DNA of 64,000 nucleotides from Haemophilus influenzae (GCA_923172585.1 OV298644.1:1319427-1383426); one strand, 5' to 3'. Positions 8,877 through 21,666 are shown, counted from the stretch's first letter. Notes: generated by a model not told the origin, from the sequence alone. Program-made: numbers and translations.

Positions 8877-10709
8877 ATGGTGAAATTTAATTCCTCACGT
8901 AAATCAGGTAAGTCAAAAAAAACAATTAGAAAATTGACCGCACCTGAAACTGTAAAGCAAAACAAGTCTCAAAAGGTGTTTGAAAAATGCTTTATGCGTG
9001 GACGTTATATGCTTTCTACGGTTTTTATTTTACTTGGTCTGTGTGCTTTAGTCGCACGAGCAGCTTATGTTCAATCTATTAATGCCGATACGTTATCAAA
9101 TGAAGCGGATAAGCGTTCTTTGCGTAAAGATGAAGTATTATCGGTGCGTGGTTCTATTTTAGATCGTAATGGTCAGCTTTTATCTGTAAGCGTGCCGATG
9201 AGCGCGATTGTGGCAGATCCAAAAACGATGTTGAAGGAAAATTCGCTTGCGGATAAAGAACGAATTGCAGCTTTAGCCGAAGAATTAGGTATGACTAAAA
9301 ATGATTTAGTGAAAAAAATTGAGAAAAATTCTAAATCTGGTTATTTGTATTTAGCACGTCAAGTTGAATTAAGTAAAGCTAACTATATTCGTAGATTAAA
9401 AATTAAGGGTATTATTTTAGAAACAGAGCATCGCCGTTTTTATCCTCGTGTAGAAGAAGCTGCACACGTGGTGGGTTATACGGATATTGATGGAAATGGT
9501 ATTGAAGGCATTGAGAAAAGTTTTAATTCCCTGCTTGTTGGTAAAGACGGTTCACGTACTGTTCGTAAAGATAAACGTGGGAATATTGTTGCACATATCT
9601 CCGATGAGAAAAAATATGATGCACAAGATGTTACCTTAAGTATCGATGAAAAATTGCAATCTATGGTGTATCGTGAGATTAAAAAGGCGGTGTCTGAGAA
9701 TAATGCAGAATCTGGTACTGCGGTGTTAGTTGATGTTCGTACTGGGGAGGTGTTAGCTATGGCGACTGCGCCCTCTTATAATCCAAACAACCGTGTCGGC
9801 GTGAAATCAGAGTTAATGCGTAACCGTGCAATTACCGATACTTTTGAGCCAGGTTCCACGGTAAAACCTTTCGTTGTTTTAACCGCACTTCAACGAGGTG
9901 TAGTTAAACGAGATGAAATTATTGATACTACGTCCTTTAAATTAAGCGGTAAAGAAATTGTGGACGTTGCACCACGTGCTCAGCAAACTTTAGACGAGAT
10001 TTTAATGAACTCTAGTAACCGTGGTGTAAGTCGTCTTGCATTACGTATGCCACCTAGTGCATTAATGGAAACTTATCAAAATGCAGGTTTAAGTAAACCG
10101 ACAGATTTAGGCTTGATCGGAGAACAAGTTGGGATTTTGAATGCAAATCGTAAACGCTGGGCAGATATTGAGCGTGCAACAGTCGCTTATGGTTATGGTA
10201 TTACTGCGACACCTTTACAAATTGCTCGTGCCTATGCAACCCTTGGTAGTTTCGGTGTTTATCGTCCGCTTTCTATCACTAAAGTTGATCCGCCAGTTAT
10301 TGGGAAACGGGTTTTCTCTGAAAAAATAACTAAAGATATTGTGGGAATTTTAGAGAAAGTAGCAATTAAAAATAAACGCGCAATGGTGGAAGGCTACCGT
10401 GTCGGCGTAAAAACAGGTACGGCACGTAAGATTGAAAATGGACATTATGTAAATAAGTATGTGGCATTTACTGCGGGTATTGCACCAATTAGTGATCCTC
10501 GTTATGCATTAGTGATTTTGATCAATGATCCAAAAGCAGGAGAATATTATGGTGGTGCGGTTTCTGCCCCTGTATTCTCTAACATTATGGGCTATGCGTT
10601 ACGTGCAAATGCTATTCCGCAAGATGCTGAAGCAGCTGAAAACACAACAACGAAAAGTGCAAAACGTATTGTTTATATTGGCGATCACAAGAATCAAAAA
10701 GTGAATTAA
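8877..10709 (+). CDS. ftsI: Septal peptidoglycan transpeptidase FtsI (PBP3)
   Basis: The class B penicillin-binding protein that cross-links septal peptidoglycan; 610 residues. It has one N-terminal membrane anchor (about 43-63), a pedestal domain, and a transpeptidase domain with S327-T-V-K330, S379-S-N and K512-T-G. Residues associated with reduced beta-lactam susceptibility in H. influenzae are wild type here: M377, S385, L389, A502, R517 and N526. It partners FtsW. Its start follows the ftsL stop by 11 bases. Confidence 0.97.
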   Translation: MVKFNSSRKSGKSKKTIRKLTAPETVKQNKSQKVFEKCFMRGRYMLSTVFILLGLCALVARAAYVQSINADTLSNEADKRSLRKDEVLSVRGSILDRNGQLLSVSVPMSAIVADPKTMLKENSLADKERIAALAEELGMTKNDLVKKIEKNSKSGYLYLARQVELSKANYIRRLKIKGIILETEHRRFYPRVEEAAHVVGYTDIDGNGIEGIEKSFNSLLVGKDGSRTVRKDKRGNIVAHISDEKKYDAQDVTLSIDEKLQSMVYREIKKAVSENNAESGTAVLVDVRTGEVLAMATAPSYNPNNRVGVKSELMRNRAITDTFEPGSTVKPFVVLTALQRGVVKRDEIIDTTSFKLSGKEIVDVAPRAQQTLDEILMNSSNRGVSRLALRMPPSALMETYQNAGLSKPTDLGLIGEQVGILNANRKRWADIERATVAYGYGITATPLQIARAYATLGSFGVYRPLSITKVDPPVIGKRVFSEKITKDIVGILEKVAIKNKRAMVEGYRVGVKTGTARKIENGHYVNKYVAFTAGIAPISDPRYALVILINDPKAGEYYGGAVSAPVFSNIMGYALRANAIPQDAEAAENTTTKSAKRIVYIGDHKNQKVN

Positions 10710-10718
10710 GGAAAAATT

Positions 10719-12185
10719 ATGAAAAAACTCACCGCACTTTTTAATTTGCCTGAATTAAAGAATGATATAGAACTCCATAATATGGTGTTAGATAGCCGTA
10801 AAGTTAAAGCTGGCGATCTTTTTGTGGCGATAAAAGGTCATCAAGTCGATGGAAATCAATTTATTGATTCTGCTCTTCATTCTGGTGCGAGTGCGGTGGT
10901 TTCTGAGACAGAATTATCTAGCGAGCATTTAACTGTAGCGTTTATCAGGAATGTTCCCGTAGTGAAATATTATCAACTTGCACATCATCTTTCGTCCTTA
11001 GCTGATGTTTTTTATGATTCTCCTTCTAAAAAATTAACGCTTGTTGGTGTCACGGGAACAAATGGCAAAACCACTATTTCTCAATTATTAGCGCAATGGG
11101 CGGAATTATTGGGGCACCGTGCGGCTGTGATGGGAACCATTGGTAATGGACTTTTTAGGCAAATTGTAGAAGCTAAAAATACGACAGGTTCAGCAGTAGA
11201 AATTCAGTCATCTCTTTCAACTTTCAAACACGCAGGTGCAGATTTTACCTCTATTGAAGTTTCATCACACGGTTTGGCGCAGCATCGTGTAGAAGCCTTG
11301 CATTTTAAAGCGGCAATTTTCACGAATTTAACCCGTGATCATCTAGATTATCATCAATCTATGGAAAATTATGCTGCGGCGAAGAAACGCTTGTTCACTG
11401 AATTAGATACCCAAATTAAAGTGATTAATGCTGATGATGAAATTGGATACCAATGGCTAACTGAACTACCTGATGCTATTGCCGTAAGTATGAATGCGGA
11501 TTTTAAAGTAGGTTCACACCAATGGATGAAAGCAATAAATATCCATTATCATTTTAAAGGTGCAGATATTACTTTTGAATCTAGCTGGGGTAATGGTGTT
11601 TTGCATAGCCCATTAATTGGTGCTTTTAATGTAAGTAATTTATTATTAGTAATGACCACGTTGTTATCGTTTGGTTACCCATTGGAAAATTTACTCGCTA
11701 CGGCGAAATCTTTAAAAGGAGTATGTGGAAGAATGGAAATGATTCAATATCCAAATAAACCAACCGTTATTGTAGATTATGCGCATACACCAGATGCGTT
11801 GGAAAAAGCGTTGATTGCTGCGCGTGAACATTGCCAAGGCGAATTATGGTGCATTTTTGGTTGTGGCGGAGACCGTGATAGAGGCAAACGTCCGTTAATG
11901 GCACAGGTTGCAGAGCAGTTTGCTGAAAAGATTATTGTGACAAAAGATAATCCACGAACAGAACCACAAAGCCAAATTGAAGCAGATATTGTCGCTGGCT
12001 TTAAAAATATGGAAAAAGTGGGGATTATTCCTGATCGCGCACAGGCAATCCAGTTTGCGATTGAAAGTGCGGTAGAAAATGACGTGATTTTAATTGCTGG
12101 AAAGGGGCACGAGCATTATCAAATTATTGGTTCGGAAGTTGTGCATTTTTCCGACCAAGAAATTGCACTTGATTTCTTAAAATAA
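10719..12185 (+). CDS. murE: UDP-MurNAc-tripeptide ligase MurE
   Basis: A cytoplasmic ligase adding meso-diaminopimelate to UDP-MurNAc-L-Ala-D-Glu; 488 residues. It has the Mur ATP loop [10 protein letters not shown] (about residues 109-118), the catalytic [10 protein letters not shown] motif, and the C-terminal DNPRTE motif (about 411-416), which marks diaminopimelate- rather than lysine-adding enzymes. Start AAGGAAAAATT-ATG, 9 bases after ftsI. The first codons include an uptake signal (ACCGCACTT). Confidence 0.96.
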   Translation: MKKLTALFNLPELKNDIELHNMVLDSRKVKAGDLFVAIKGHQVDGNQFIDSALHSGASAVVSETELSSEHLTVAFIRNVPVVKYYQLAHHLSSLADVFYDSPSKKLTLVGVTGTNGKTTISQLLAQWAELLGHRAAVMGTIGNGLFRQIVEAKNTTGSAVEIQSSLSTFKHAGADFTSIEVSSHGLAQHRVEALHFKAAIFTNLTRDHLDYHQSMENYAAAKKRLFTELDTQIKVINADDEIGYQWLTELPDAIAVSMNADFKVGSHQWMKAINIHYHFKGADITFESSWGNGVLHSPLIGAFNVSNLLLVMTTLLSFGYPLENLLATAKSLKGVCGRMEMIQYPNKPTVIVDYAHTPDALEKALIAAREHCQGELWCIFGCGGDRDRGKRPLMAQVAEQFAEKIIVTKDNPRTEPQSQIEADIVAGFKNMEKVGIIPDRAQAIQFAIESAVENDVILIAGKGHEHYQIIGSEVVHFSDQEIALDFLK

Positions 12186-12198
12186 TAATCACTCAATT

Positions 12199-13572
12199 AT
12201 GATTAAACTCTCTACTGTACAACTTGCACAGATTCTTCAAGCTAAATTAATTGGCGATGAAAATGTGCAAGTTGAAGAAATTAATACGGATACTCGAAAA
12301 AGCGTATCAAATAGCTTATTTTTTGCTTTAAAAGGCGAAAAATTTGATGCTCACCAATATCTTGATCAAGCGGTAGCACAAGGTGCGCTTGCGGTTGTTG
12401 TTCAGCAAGAAAATTCTTCCATTTCTGTTCCTCAGCTGGTGGTTAAGGATACTAGAATTGCTTTGGGCGAGCTTGCAAAATGGTTACGCGAGAAAATTAA
12501 TCCACGTACTGTGGCGATGACTGGCTCTTCTGGTAAAACTACGGTAAAAGAAATGACAGCAAGTATTTTGCAGCATACCGCAGCTGATTCAGAAGCGGTA
12601 CTTTTTACCAATGGTAACTTCAATAACGATATAGGTGTGCCTTTAACTCTACTTCGCTTAACAGAAAAACATCGTTTTGCTGTGATTGAACTTGGTGCAA
12701 ATCATCAAAATGAAATCAATTACACCACAAAATTAGTTCAACCTAATGCCGCATTGATTAATAATATTGCGCCTGCACATTTAGAGGGGTTTGGTTCTTT
12801 AGCGGGGGTTGTTCAAGCAAAAGGCGAGATTTATCGAGGTTTAACAAAAAATGGTGTGGCGATTATCAATGCTGAACATAATCACTTAGATATTTGGCAA
12901 AAAGAAATCAGCAATCACGCCATTCAATATTTCAACGGCAAGGATTATTCCGTCAAAAATGTTCAAGGTAACGAACAAGGTTCAACCTTTACGTTAGTTT
13001 CTCCGCAAGGCGAAATTGATATTAGTTTGCCTTATCTTGGAGAGCATAATATAAAAAATGCTTTAGCTGCTACCGCACTAGCGATGAATGTTGGTGCTAC
13101 GCTTGCCGATGTCAAAGCTGGGTTAGAACAACGTTCACAAGTGAAAGGGCGTTTACTTCCTATTCAAGTAACGCCTAATTTATTGTTATTAGATGATACT
13201 TATAACGCAAATAAAGATTCTCTCTGTGCGGCTATTGATGTCCTAAAAAGTTATGATGCTTTCCTTATTCTATGTGTCGCAGATATGAAAGAATTGGGCG
13301 AAAATTCTCTCGCTATTCATCGTGAAGTTGGACAATATGTTAATTTGGTAAATTTAGATTTGGTTTGTTCTTATGGCAATGAAAGTGCGGTTATTTCTGA
13401 GGCTGTTTTGGGTAAGCATTTTACGGATAAAACTGAAATGGTGGATTTCTTAGTTCCACTTATTGAAAACCAATTACAACAAAATAAAAAAGTTGTGGTG
13501 CTAGGAAAAGGCTCACGCTCAATGAAAATGGAAGATGTGATCTATTCATTAAAGGATAAAATTAAATGTTAG
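12199..13572 (+). CDS. murF: UDP-MurNAc-tripeptide D-alanyl-D-alanine ligase MurF
   Basis: Adds the D-Ala-D-Ala dipeptide to complete the UDP-MurNAc pentapeptide; 457 residues. The ATP-binding loop is [12 protein letters not shown] (about residues 108-119), followed by [14 protein letters not shown], the MurF signature, and [10 protein letters not shown] in the C-terminal domain. It is 13 bases after murE, and its last 7 bases overlap the start of mraY, which suggests coupled translation. Confidence 0.96.
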
Positions 13573-14648
13573 TCTGGCTTGCTGAATATCTTGTTCGTTA
13601 CGAAACCGCCTTTAATGCGATTTCTTATATTACCGTCCGCGCAATTCTTGCATTATTAACCGCACTTTTTATCTCACTTTGGATTGGCCCTAAAGTGATC
13701 AAACGCTTGCAGATCTTAAAATTTGGCCAAGAAGTGCGAAATGATGGCCCTGAAAGTCACTTTGCAAAAAAAGGCACACCCACTATGGGCGGTGTGATGA
13801 TTTTATTCTCTATTGGCGTAAGTACGTTATTATGGGCAAATCTTGCTAATCCGTATATTTGGGTTTGTTTATTTGTTTTATTTGGATACGGCGCAATTGG
13901 TTTTGTGGATGATTTCCGTAAAATTACCCGTAAAAATACTGATGGATTGATTGCTCGTTGGAAATATTTCTGGATGTCTGTGGTGGCATTAGTGGCAATC
14001 CTTTGGCTTTATTGGCTTGGTCACGACACTGATGCCACCCGTTTAGTGATTCCATTCTTTAAAGACATTATGCCTCAATTAGGTTTGTTCTATATTGTGT
14101 TATCTTACTTTGTGATTGTTGGCACGGGTAATGCAGTGAATTTAACCGACGGTTTAGATGGATTAGCGATTATGCCTACTGCGCTTGTTGCAGGTGCGTT
14201 TGCTTTAATTGCTTGGGCTACAGGTAACGTGAATTTCGCAGAATATTTGCACATTCCGTATATTAAATACAGTTCTGAAGTAGTGGTGTTCTGTACAGCT
14301 ATTGTTGGCGCGAGTTTGGGATTCTTATGGTTTAATACTTATCCAGCTCAAGTATTTATGGGGGACGTGGGTTCTCTAGCATTAGGTGGCGCACTGGGTG
14401 TCGTAGCAATTCTTGTTCGTCAGGAATTTTTGCTTGTGATAATGGGTGGCGTATTTGTTGTTGAAGCACTCTCTGTTATTTTGCAAGTAGGGTCTTATAA
14501 GTTACGCAAACAACGCATTTTTAGAATGGCACCGATTCATCATCATTTTGAATTGAAAGGATGGCCAGAACCAAGAGTGATTATTCGGTTTTGGATTATT
14601 TCCTTAATGTTAGTGTTGATGGGATTAGTCACCTTGAAGTTGCGTTAA
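13566..14648 (+). CDS. mraY: Phospho-MurNAc-pentapeptide transferase MraY
   Basis: An inner-membrane enzyme that moves phospho-MurNAc-pentapeptide onto undecaprenyl phosphate to make lipid I; 360 residues with about ten membrane segments. Family motifs are KKGTPTMGG (about residues 69-77), [17 protein letters not shown] (about 193-202) and the [12 protein letters not shown] histidine loop near residue 325. It overlaps the end of murF. A hairpin with a T run follows it inside the cluster. Confidence 0.97.
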
Positions 14649-14663
14649 TAAATGTTGTGAGGT

Positions 14664-14698
14664 TCGCTCTTTCAGTTTTTGAAAGAGCGATCTTTTTA
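14664..14698 (+). terminator. Intrinsic terminator-like hairpin inside the dcw cluster
   Basis: TCGCTCTTTC (14664-14673) and GAAAGAGCGA (14681-14690) are perfect complements around a 7-base loop and are followed by TCTTTTTA. It sits in the 112-base gap between mraY and murD, the first sizeable gap in the cluster. It could attenuate transcription or separate two units. Confidence 0.75.
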
Positions 14699-14760
14699 CG
14701 TTATAAATTGATATTCCCATCAGCAAAATTTAAAACTTATAGTAATTAAGAAGAAATAAA

Positions 14761-16074
14761 ATGAATGCCTATCAAAACAAAAATATTACGATCATTGGGC
14801 TTGGCAAAACAGGTCTTTCTTGTGTGGATTATCTCTTATCCCAACAGGCTAATATTCGTGTGATTGATACCCGAAAAAATCCTACTGGTATTGATAAACT
14901 TCCTCAAAATATCCCTCTTCATACTGGTAGTTTAAATCAGGAATGGTTACTTGAAAGCGATATGATTGTTATTAGCCCAGGACTTGCGGTAAAAACACTT
15001 GAAATTCAAACCGCACTTAAAGCGGGAGTGGAAGTAATCGGCGATATTGAATTATTCTGCCGCGCAGCGACAAAGCCAATTGTGGGGATTACAGGTTCAA
15101 ATGGTAAAAGTACCGTGACGACTTTAGTTTATGAAATGGCGAAAGCTGCTGGCGTGAAAGTTGGTATGGGCGGAAATATTGGAATTCCCGCTTTGTCATT
15201 ATTGAATGAAGATTGTGAACTTTATGTACTAGAGCTTTCTAGTTTTCAGCTTGAGACAACTTATAGCTTAAAAGCTGCGGCTGCGATTGTTTTGAACGTG
15301 ACTGAAGATCATATGGATCGCTATATGGATTTAGAAGATTATCGCCAAGCAAAATTACGCATTTATCATAATGCTAAAGTAGGTGTGTTGAACAATGAAG
15401 ATAGGCTGACTTTTGGGGAAAACGAAAATCAAGCGAAACATACCGTTTCTTTTGCGGAAAATAGTGCGGATTATTGGCTAAAAACTGAAAATGGCAAGCA
15501 ATATTTAATGGTAAAAGATGAAGTGATTTTACCTTGTGAAGAAGCTACATTGGTTGGTCGCCATAATTATATGAACATTTTGGCAGCAACAGCATTGGCA
15601 CGAGCTATAGGTATTAATTTAGATTCAATTCGTACCGCACTTCGTCATTTCAAAGGGTTAGATCATCGTTTTCAATTAGTGCATCAAGCTAATGGTATTC
15701 GTTGGATTAATGACTCTAAAGCAACAAATGTGGGGAGTACAGTTGCTGCATTGGCTGGGCTTTATATTGAGGGTAAATTGCATTTGTTGCTAGGTGGAGA
15801 CGGAAAAGGGGCTGATTTTTCAGAATTAGCTGAATTAATTAATCAACCACACATTATTTGTTATTGTTTTGGTCGAGATGGTGCGCTGCTTGCAAAATTT
15901 TCATCACAAAGCTATTTGTTTGAAACAATGGAACAAGCGATAGAATTTTTACGCCCAACATTGCAAAGCGGAGATATGGTATTATTGTCGCCTGCTTGTG
16001 CAAGTCTCGATCAGTTTGCTTCTTTTGAAAAGCGCGGCGAAGAATTTACGCATTTAGCTCAATGTTTAACCTAA
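14761..16074 (+). CDS. murD: UDP-MurNAc-L-alanine--D-glutamate ligase MurD
   Basis: A cytoplasmic ligase adding D-glutamate to UDP-MurNAc-L-Ala; 437 residues. An N-terminal Rossmann-like domain ([15 protein letters not shown], about 11-25) is followed by the ATP loop [12 protein letters not shown] (about 109-120), [10 protein letters not shown] and the NDSKATN motif in the C-terminal domain. It is followed closely by ftsW (21 bases). Confidence 0.96.
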   Translation: MNAYQNKNITIIGLGKTGLSCVDYLLSQQANIRVIDTRKNPTGIDKLPQNIPLHTGSLNQEWLLESDMIVISPGLAVKTLEIQTALKAGVEVIGDIELFCRAATKPIVGITGSNGKSTVTTLVYEMAKAAGVKVGMGGNIGIPALSLLNEDCELYVLELSSFQLETTYSLKAAAAIVLNVTEDHMDRYMDLEDYRQAKLRIYHNAKVGVLNNEDRLTFGENENQAKHTVSFAENSADYWLKTENGKQYLMVKDEVILPCEEATLVGRHNYMNILAATALARAIGINLDSIRTALRHFKGLDHRFQLVHQANGIRWINDSKATNVGSTVAALAGLYIEGKLHLLLGGDGKGADFSELAELINQPHIICYCFGRDGALLAKFSSQSYLFETMEQAIEFLRPTLQSGDMVLLSPACASLDQFASFEKRGEEFTHLAQCLT

Positions 16075-16095
16075 TTTAGTAACTCACGAAATAAG

Positions 16096-17279
16096 ATGGA
16101 ATTTTTACAAAATATCAAAAAAAATTACGATGAATGGACACGCATCACACCTCAAGGTTTGTTGTATGATCGTGCACTATTTTGGTTATTTGTTATTTTG
16201 CTTTTAATTGGTTTAGTGGCAGTAACATCTGCTTCTATTCCTTATAGCTCTCGTTTATTTAATGATCCTTTTTACTTTGCAAAACGCGACGCTATTTATG
16301 TGCTACTTTCTTTGCTCACTTGTTATATTTCATTACAAATTTCTTCTTCGCAATGGGAAAAATGGCACGCTAAAATTTTTTTATTTTCTGTCATATTATT
16401 ATTGCTTGTCCCTTTTATCGGTACATCGGTTAATGGCGCAAAACGTTGGATTTCATTGGGAATCTTAAACTTTCAACCTGCAGAATTTGCAAAATTGGCT
16501 TTGACTTGTTTTTTAGCAAGTTATTTCACTCGTCGTTATGATGAAGTGCGGTCGCGACATGTTAGTATTTTTAAACCGTTTATTGTTATGCTTGTATTGG
16601 GTTGTTTTCTTTTATTGCAACCTGATTTAGGTAGTACAGTCGTGCTATTTATTATTATGTCTGGGATGCTTTTTATCGTAGGGGCGAAAATTTTACAGTT
16701 TGTAGGATTGATAGCATTAGGTGGAATCTTATTCGTTTGGCTAGTATTGACCGCCTCTTATCGGTTAAAGCGATTTATAGGTTTTTAGAACCCTTTAAAG
16801 ATCCTTATGGCACTGGTTTCCAATTAACAAACTCTCTTATAGCATTTGGGCGGGGAGAAATTACTGGCGAAGGATTAGGTAATTCAATTCAAAAATTAGA
16901 CTATCTGCCTGAAGCACATACCGATTTCATTATGGCGATTATCGGCGAAGAATTTGGATTTATCGGTATATTGATTGTTATTCTTTTATTAGGTTTATTA
17001 ATTTTTCGTGCAATGAAAATTGGACGAGAATCCTTAATGTTAGAACAACGTTTTCGAGGTTTTTTTGCATTAGGTATTGGTTTTTGGATTTTCTTTCAAG
17101 GCTTTGTGAATTTAGGTATGGCTCTTGGAATGCTACCAACTAAAGGTTTAACCTTTCCACTCGTGAGTTATGGTGGTTCGAGTATTATCATTATGTCCGC
17201 CACTATTGGTATTTTATTGCGAATTGATCACGAAAATCGTTTATTTCGTATAGGTCAAGCACGCTTGCGTGATGATTAG
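16096..17279 (+). pseudogene. ftsW: Septal peptidoglycan polymerase FtsW, interrupted by a one-base loss
   Basis: A SEDS-family glycosyltransferase that polymerises septal peptidoglycan with FtsI. As written, the frame stops at 16786-16788 after ...RLKRFIGF, while the next frame carries [20 protein letters not shown] and the remaining membrane segments. Adding one T to the run at 16782-16786 gives [13 protein letters not shown] and a normal protein of 394 residues. Family motifs [19 protein letters not shown] and LPEAHTDFI are present. FtsW is essential in bacteria that divide by FtsZ, so a sequencing error is the likeliest cause. Confidence 0.9.
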
Positions 17280-17290
17280 AGATAGAAAAG

Positions 17291-18346
17291 ATGAAAAATA
17301 AAAAATTATTAGTGATGGCGGGTGGTACTGGCGGTCATGTTTTTCCTGCCATTGCAGTTGCTCAAACTTTACAAAAACAAGAATGGGATATTTGCTGGTT
17401 AGGTACGAAAGATAGAATGGAGGCTCAACTTGTACCAAAATATGGTATTCCTATTCGATTTATTCAAATTTCTGGTTTGCGTGGTAAAGGTATAAAAGCT
17501 TTGTTAAATGCGCCTTTTGCCATTTTTCGTGCGGTGTTGCAGGCAAAAAAAATTATTCAAGAAGAAAAGCCTGACGCTGTACTTGGTATGGGAGGCTATG
17601 TTTCTGGCCCCGCTGGCGTTGCGGCAAAACTTTGTGGTGTACCAATCATTTTACATGAACAAAATGCGATAGCGGGTTTAACGAATAAGTTATTAGGTAA
17701 AATTGCAACCTGTGTATTACAGGCATTTCCAACTGCTTTTCCTCATGCTGAAGTAGTAGGAAACCCAGTTCGAGAAGATTTATTTGAGGTGCCAAATCCT
17801 GATATTCGTTTCTCGGATCGTGAGGAAAAATTACGTGTCTTAGTGGTTGGTGGTAGTCAAGGAGCGAGAGTGCTTAATCATACTTTACCTAAAGTAGTCG
17901 CCCAGCTTGCAGATAAATTAGAGCTTCGTCATCAAGTAGGTAAAGGTGCGGTAGAAGAAGTCAGCCAACTTTATGGCGAGAATTTAGAACAAGTTAAAAT
18001 AACAGAATTTATTGATAATATGGCAGAGGCTTATGCTTGGGCTGATGTGGTTATTTGCCGTTCTGGCGCATTAACCGTATGTGAAATTGCAGCAGTGGGA
18101 GCCGCAGCAATTTTTGTACCCTTCCAACATAAAGATCGCCAACAATATTTAAATGCGAAATATTTATCAGATGTTGGCGCGGCGAAAATTATAGAACAGG
18201 CAGATTTAACGCCTGAAATTCTAGTGAATTATTTAAAAAATTTCACTCGTGAAAATTTATTGCAGATGGCATTGAAAGCGAAAACAATGTCGATGCCTAA
18301 TGCGGCACAACGTGTAGCTGAAGTAATTAAACAATATTCAAACTAG
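17291..18346 (+). CDS. murG: Lipid II synthase MurG
   Basis: A peripheral inner-membrane GT-B glycosyltransferase that adds GlcNAc to lipid I, giving lipid II; 351 residues. Glycine-rich loops [12 protein letters not shown] (about residues 9-20) and [11 protein letters not shown] (about 101-111), and the donor-site region [12 protein letters not shown] and [11 protein letters not shown], are all present. Its start follows the ftsW stop by 11 bases. A 136-base gap with an uptake signal separates it from murC. Confidence 0.96.
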   Translation: MKNKKLLVMAGGTGGHVFPAIAVAQTLQKQEWDICWLGTKDRMEAQLVPKYGIPIRFIQISGLRGKGIKALLNAPFAIFRAVLQAKKIIQEEKPDAVLGMGGYVSGPAGVAAKLCGVPIILHEQNAIAGLTNKLLGKIATCVLQAFPTAFPHAEVVGNPVREDLFEVPNPDIRFSDREEKLRVLVVGGSQGARVLNHTLPKVVAQLADKLELRHQVGKGAVEEVSQLYGENLEQVKITEFIDNMAEAYAWADVVICRSGALTVCEIAAVGAAAIFVPFQHKDRQQYLNAKYLSDVGAAKIIEQADLTPEILVNYLKNFTRENLLQMALKAKTMSMPNAAQRVAEVIKQYSN

Positions 18347-18482
18347 GGGTTGTGGCGTTTTATAAATAGCCTCAGTCATAAGTATTTTTATATCCAAAAG
18401 TGCTAATATTAGAAATAAAAACGTTGCGAATTTTAACCGCACTTTTAGTTGAGTTTTGTCATTGGGAGAAAAGGAAAAATAA

Positions 18483-19910
18483 ATGAAACATTCCCACGAA
18501 GAAATTAGAAAAATTATCCCTGAAATGCGCCGTGTACAGCAAATTCATTTCATTGGCATTGGTGGTGCGGGAATGAGCGGCATTGCAGAAATTTTATTAA
18601 ATGAAGGTTATCAAATTTCAGGTTCAGATATTGCCGATGGCGTAGTCACTCAACGTTTAGCTCAAGCTGGGGCAAAAATCTACATTGGTCATGCAGAAGA
18701 ACATATTGAAGGTGCCAGTGTTGTTGTTGTGTCTAGTGCGATAAAAGATGATAACCCTGAATTAGTTACATCGAAACAAAAACGCATTCCAGTGATTCAA
18801 CGTGCACAAATGTTGGCGGAGATTATGCGTTTTCGTCACGGTATTGCTGTTGCAGGAACACACGGGAAAACGACAACAACAGCAATGATTTCAATGATTT
18901 ACACCCAAGCTAAACTTGATCCGACTTTTGTAAATGGCGGTTTAGTGAAATCGGCGGGTAAGAATGCACATTTAGGGGCAAGTCGTTATTTAATTGCCGA
19001 AGCCGATGAAAGTGATGCGTCGTTTTTGCATTTACAGCCAATGGTATCTGTTGTAACTAATATGGAGCCAGACCATATGGATACTTACGAAGGCGATTTT
19101 GAAAAAATGAAAGCCACTTATGTGAAATTCCTGCATAATTTACCCTTCTATGGTTTAGCCGTGATGTGCGCTGATGATCCTGTTTTAATGGAACTTGTGC
19201 CAAAAGTTGGTCGCCAAGTGATTACATATGGTTTTAGTGAACAGGCAGATTATCGCATTGAAGATTATGAACAAACAGGTTTTCAAGGTCATTACACAGT
19301 GATTTGCCCAAATAATGAACGTATTAATGTGTTGCTCAATGTTCCTGGAAAACATAATGCATTAAATGCAACGGCTGCACTTGCTGTAGCAAAAGAAGAG
19401 GGTATTGCTAACGAGGCAATTTTAGAAGCTCTGGCTGATTTTCAGGGGGCTGGTCGTCGTTTTGATCAGCTAGGCGAATTTATTCGTCCAAATGGTAAAG
19501 TGCGTTTAGTTGATGATTATGGTCATCATCCAACAGAAGTAGGCGTAACCATTAAAGCGGCGCGAGAAGGCTGGGGAGATAAACGTATTGTAATGATTTT
19601 CCAACCGCATCGTTATTCGCGCACTCGTGATTTGTTTGATGATTTTGTACAAGTGCTTTCGCAAGTAGACGCTTTGATTATGCTTGATGTGTACGCAGCG
19701 GGAGAAGCCCCTATTGTTGGAGCTGATAGTAAATCTCTTTGCCGTTCCATTCGTAATCTTGGTAAAGTTGATCCTATTTTGGTATCAGATACTTCGCAAC
19801 TAGGCGATGTTCTCGATCAAATTATTCAAGATGGCGATTTGATTTTGGCACAAGGTGCTGGTAGCGTAAGTAAAATTTCTCGTGGCTTGGCTGAATCTTG
19901 GAAGAATTAA
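18483..19910 (+). CDS. murC: UDP-MurNAc--L-alanine ligase MurC
   Basis: The first amino-acid-adding ligase of the peptidoglycan stem; 475 residues. N-terminal [16 protein letters not shown] binds the UDP-sugar (about residues 22-37). The ATP loop is [11 protein letters not shown] (about 126-136), followed by [10 protein letters not shown] and [10 protein letters not shown]. The ribosome site is AAAAGGAAAAATAA-ATG. The upstream gap (18347-18482) carries one uptake signal at 18436-18446 and perhaps a local promoter that I cannot define. Confidence 0.96.
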
Positions 19911-19981
19911 TGCCAGATGGATTGATTGAAAATCTTAGTATTAGAAAAGTATCATCAGTAAGAAGAAAAACAGGATAGAAA

Positions 19982-20902
19982 ATGAACTTAAAACAAGAAA
20001 AAATCGCGGTGTTATTAGGCGGCACATCTGCTGAACGTGAAGTTTCTTTCAATTCAGGCAAAGCGGTATTAGAAGCATTATTAAAGCAAGGTTATAATGC
20101 ACATCCTATTGATCCTAAAGAATATAATGTTGCAAATCTTAAAAAGGATGGCTTTAATCGAGCATTTAATATTTTGCACGGTCGTGGTGGAGAAGATGGC
20201 ACAATGCAAGGTTTATTAGAGCAAATTGGTTTGCCTTATACGGGGTGTGGCGTGATGGCTTCTGCATTAACGATGGACAAAATGCGTACAAAAATGTTGT
20301 GGAAAGCTTTTGGTTTACCTGTTGCAGATATGAAAGTGGTTACCCGAGAAACTGTTTCTGAATTGGATCCTCAGGCTGTTGTGGCAAAATTAGGCTTACC
20401 ATTAATGGTTAAACCCTCTTTAGAAGGCTCTAGCGTTGGCTTAACGAAAGTAAAAGCGGTAGAAGAGTTAAAAAGTGCGGTGGAATATGCGCTTAAATTT
20501 GATAATACCATTCTAATTGAAGAGTGGTTAGCTGGCGATGAATTAACTGTGCCTGTGCTTGACAATCAAGTATTACCCGCAATTCGTATTGTTCCAGAGG
20601 GCGAATTTTATGATTATGAAGCGAAGTATATTTCTGATAATACGCAATATTTCTGCCCAGCAGGTTTAACGCCTGAACGCGAGCAAGAGTTAGCTATATT
20701 AGTAAAACGCGCTTATGATGCAGTGGGATGTCGTGGTTGGAGTCGTATTGATGTAATGTGTGATGCAAAAGGTAATTTCCGTTTGGTTGAGGTTAATACT
20801 AACCCTGGAATGACGAGCCATAGTTTATTCCCAAAATCTGCAGCGACAGTAGGTATTTCTTTTGAGCAACTCGTCGTGAAAATTTTGGAGTTGAGCCTGT
20901 AA
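19982..20902 (+). CDS. ddlB: D-alanine--D-alanine ligase
   Basis: An ATP-grasp enzyme joining two D-alanines for MurF; 306 residues. The N-terminal [14 protein letters not shown] motif (about residues 13-26), [12 protein letters not shown] loop, [13 protein letters not shown]-binding segment and the C-terminal RIDVMCD...[12 protein letters not shown] metal site are all present. Its stop codon overlaps the ftsQ start (TAATG at 20900-20904), a standard coupling in this cluster. Confidence 0.96.
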   Translation: MNLKQEKIAVLLGGTSAEREVSFNSGKAVLEALLKQGYNAHPIDPKEYNVANLKKDGFNRAFNILHGRGGEDGTMQGLLEQIGLPYTGCGVMASALTMDKMRTKMLWKAFGLPVADMKVVTRETVSELDPQAVVAKLGLPLMVKPSLEGSSVGLTKVKAVEELKSAVEYALKFDNTILIEEWLAGDELTVPVLDNQVLPAIRIVPEGEFYDYEAKYISDNTQYFCPAGLTPEREQELAILVKRAYDAVGCRGWSRIDVMCDAKGNFRLVEVNTNPGMTSHSLFPKSAATVGISFEQLVVKILELSL

Positions 20903-21666
20903 TGAACATTCTGAAAAGAAAAACGCCACAGAATATTCGTTTTGGAGAACAAAAGCCTAAATATTATTTTCATATTCGGGCTTTTGCGGTATTGCTTGGT
21001 GTCTTTTTTTTACTTGGTGTTTATTTTAATTGGCAAAGCATTTTAGAAAAAATGGATGATAAGCCGATTAGCGCATTTGCACTTGTTGGACAAAATACCT
21101 TTACTACTGCTGATGATATTAAAGAAAGCCTATTAAAAATGGGCGAATTAAAAGGATTTTGGGGGCAAGATGTGGCACCGATTCAAGAGCAAATTGAGGC
21201 TTTACCTTGGGTTAAAGGTGCAATAGTAAGAAAAATGTGGCCAAATCGTTTAAGTATTTGGGTATCAGAATATCAACCCGTTGCGTTTTGGAATCAAAAT
21301 CAATTTGTTACCCTTGATGGTATCGTTTTTCAGCTTCCCTCTGTACGTTTAACTGCAAAAAATTTGCCCTATTTGGGCGGGCCCGATTATCAGAGTTTGA
21401 AAGTAATTGAGACGTGGAACCAAATTTATATTAATTTAAAATCAAATAATATAATGGCAAAGGGAATTAATATTGATGATCGCGGTGCGTGGCAGGTCCA
21501 GCTTGATAATGATATTGTGCTAAAATTAGGTCGTGGCGATTGGAAATCAAAACTTGAGCGATTTGTCACAATTTATCCGCAAATTGATGTGCCAGAAAAC
21601 AAAAAAATAGATTATATAGATTTAAGATATACGGCAGGTGCAGCTGTAGGTATGGTTGATAGATAA
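20902..21666 (+). CDS. ftsQ: Cell division protein FtsQ
   Basis: A bitopic division protein of 254 residues. It has a basic cytoplasmic N-terminus, one membrane segment (about residues 28-47), a POTRA domain starting SAFALVGQNTFTTADDIK and a beta domain ending in the periplasm. It recruits FtsLB and then FtsWI. The start overlaps ddlB by one base and ftsA follows after 18 bases. Confidence 0.94.
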   Translation: MNILKRKTPQNIRFGEQKPKYYFHIRAFAVLLGVFFLLGVYFNWQSILEKMDDKPISAFALVGQNTFTTADDIKESLLKMGELKGFWGQDVAPIQEQIEALPWVKGAIVRKMWPNRLSIWVSEYQPVAFWNQNQFVTLDGIVFQLPSVRLTAKNLPYLGGPDYQSLKVIETWNQIYINLKSNNIMAKGINIDDRGAWQVQLDNDIVLKLGRGDWKSKLERFVTIYPQIDVPENKKIDYIDLRYTAGAAVGMVDR

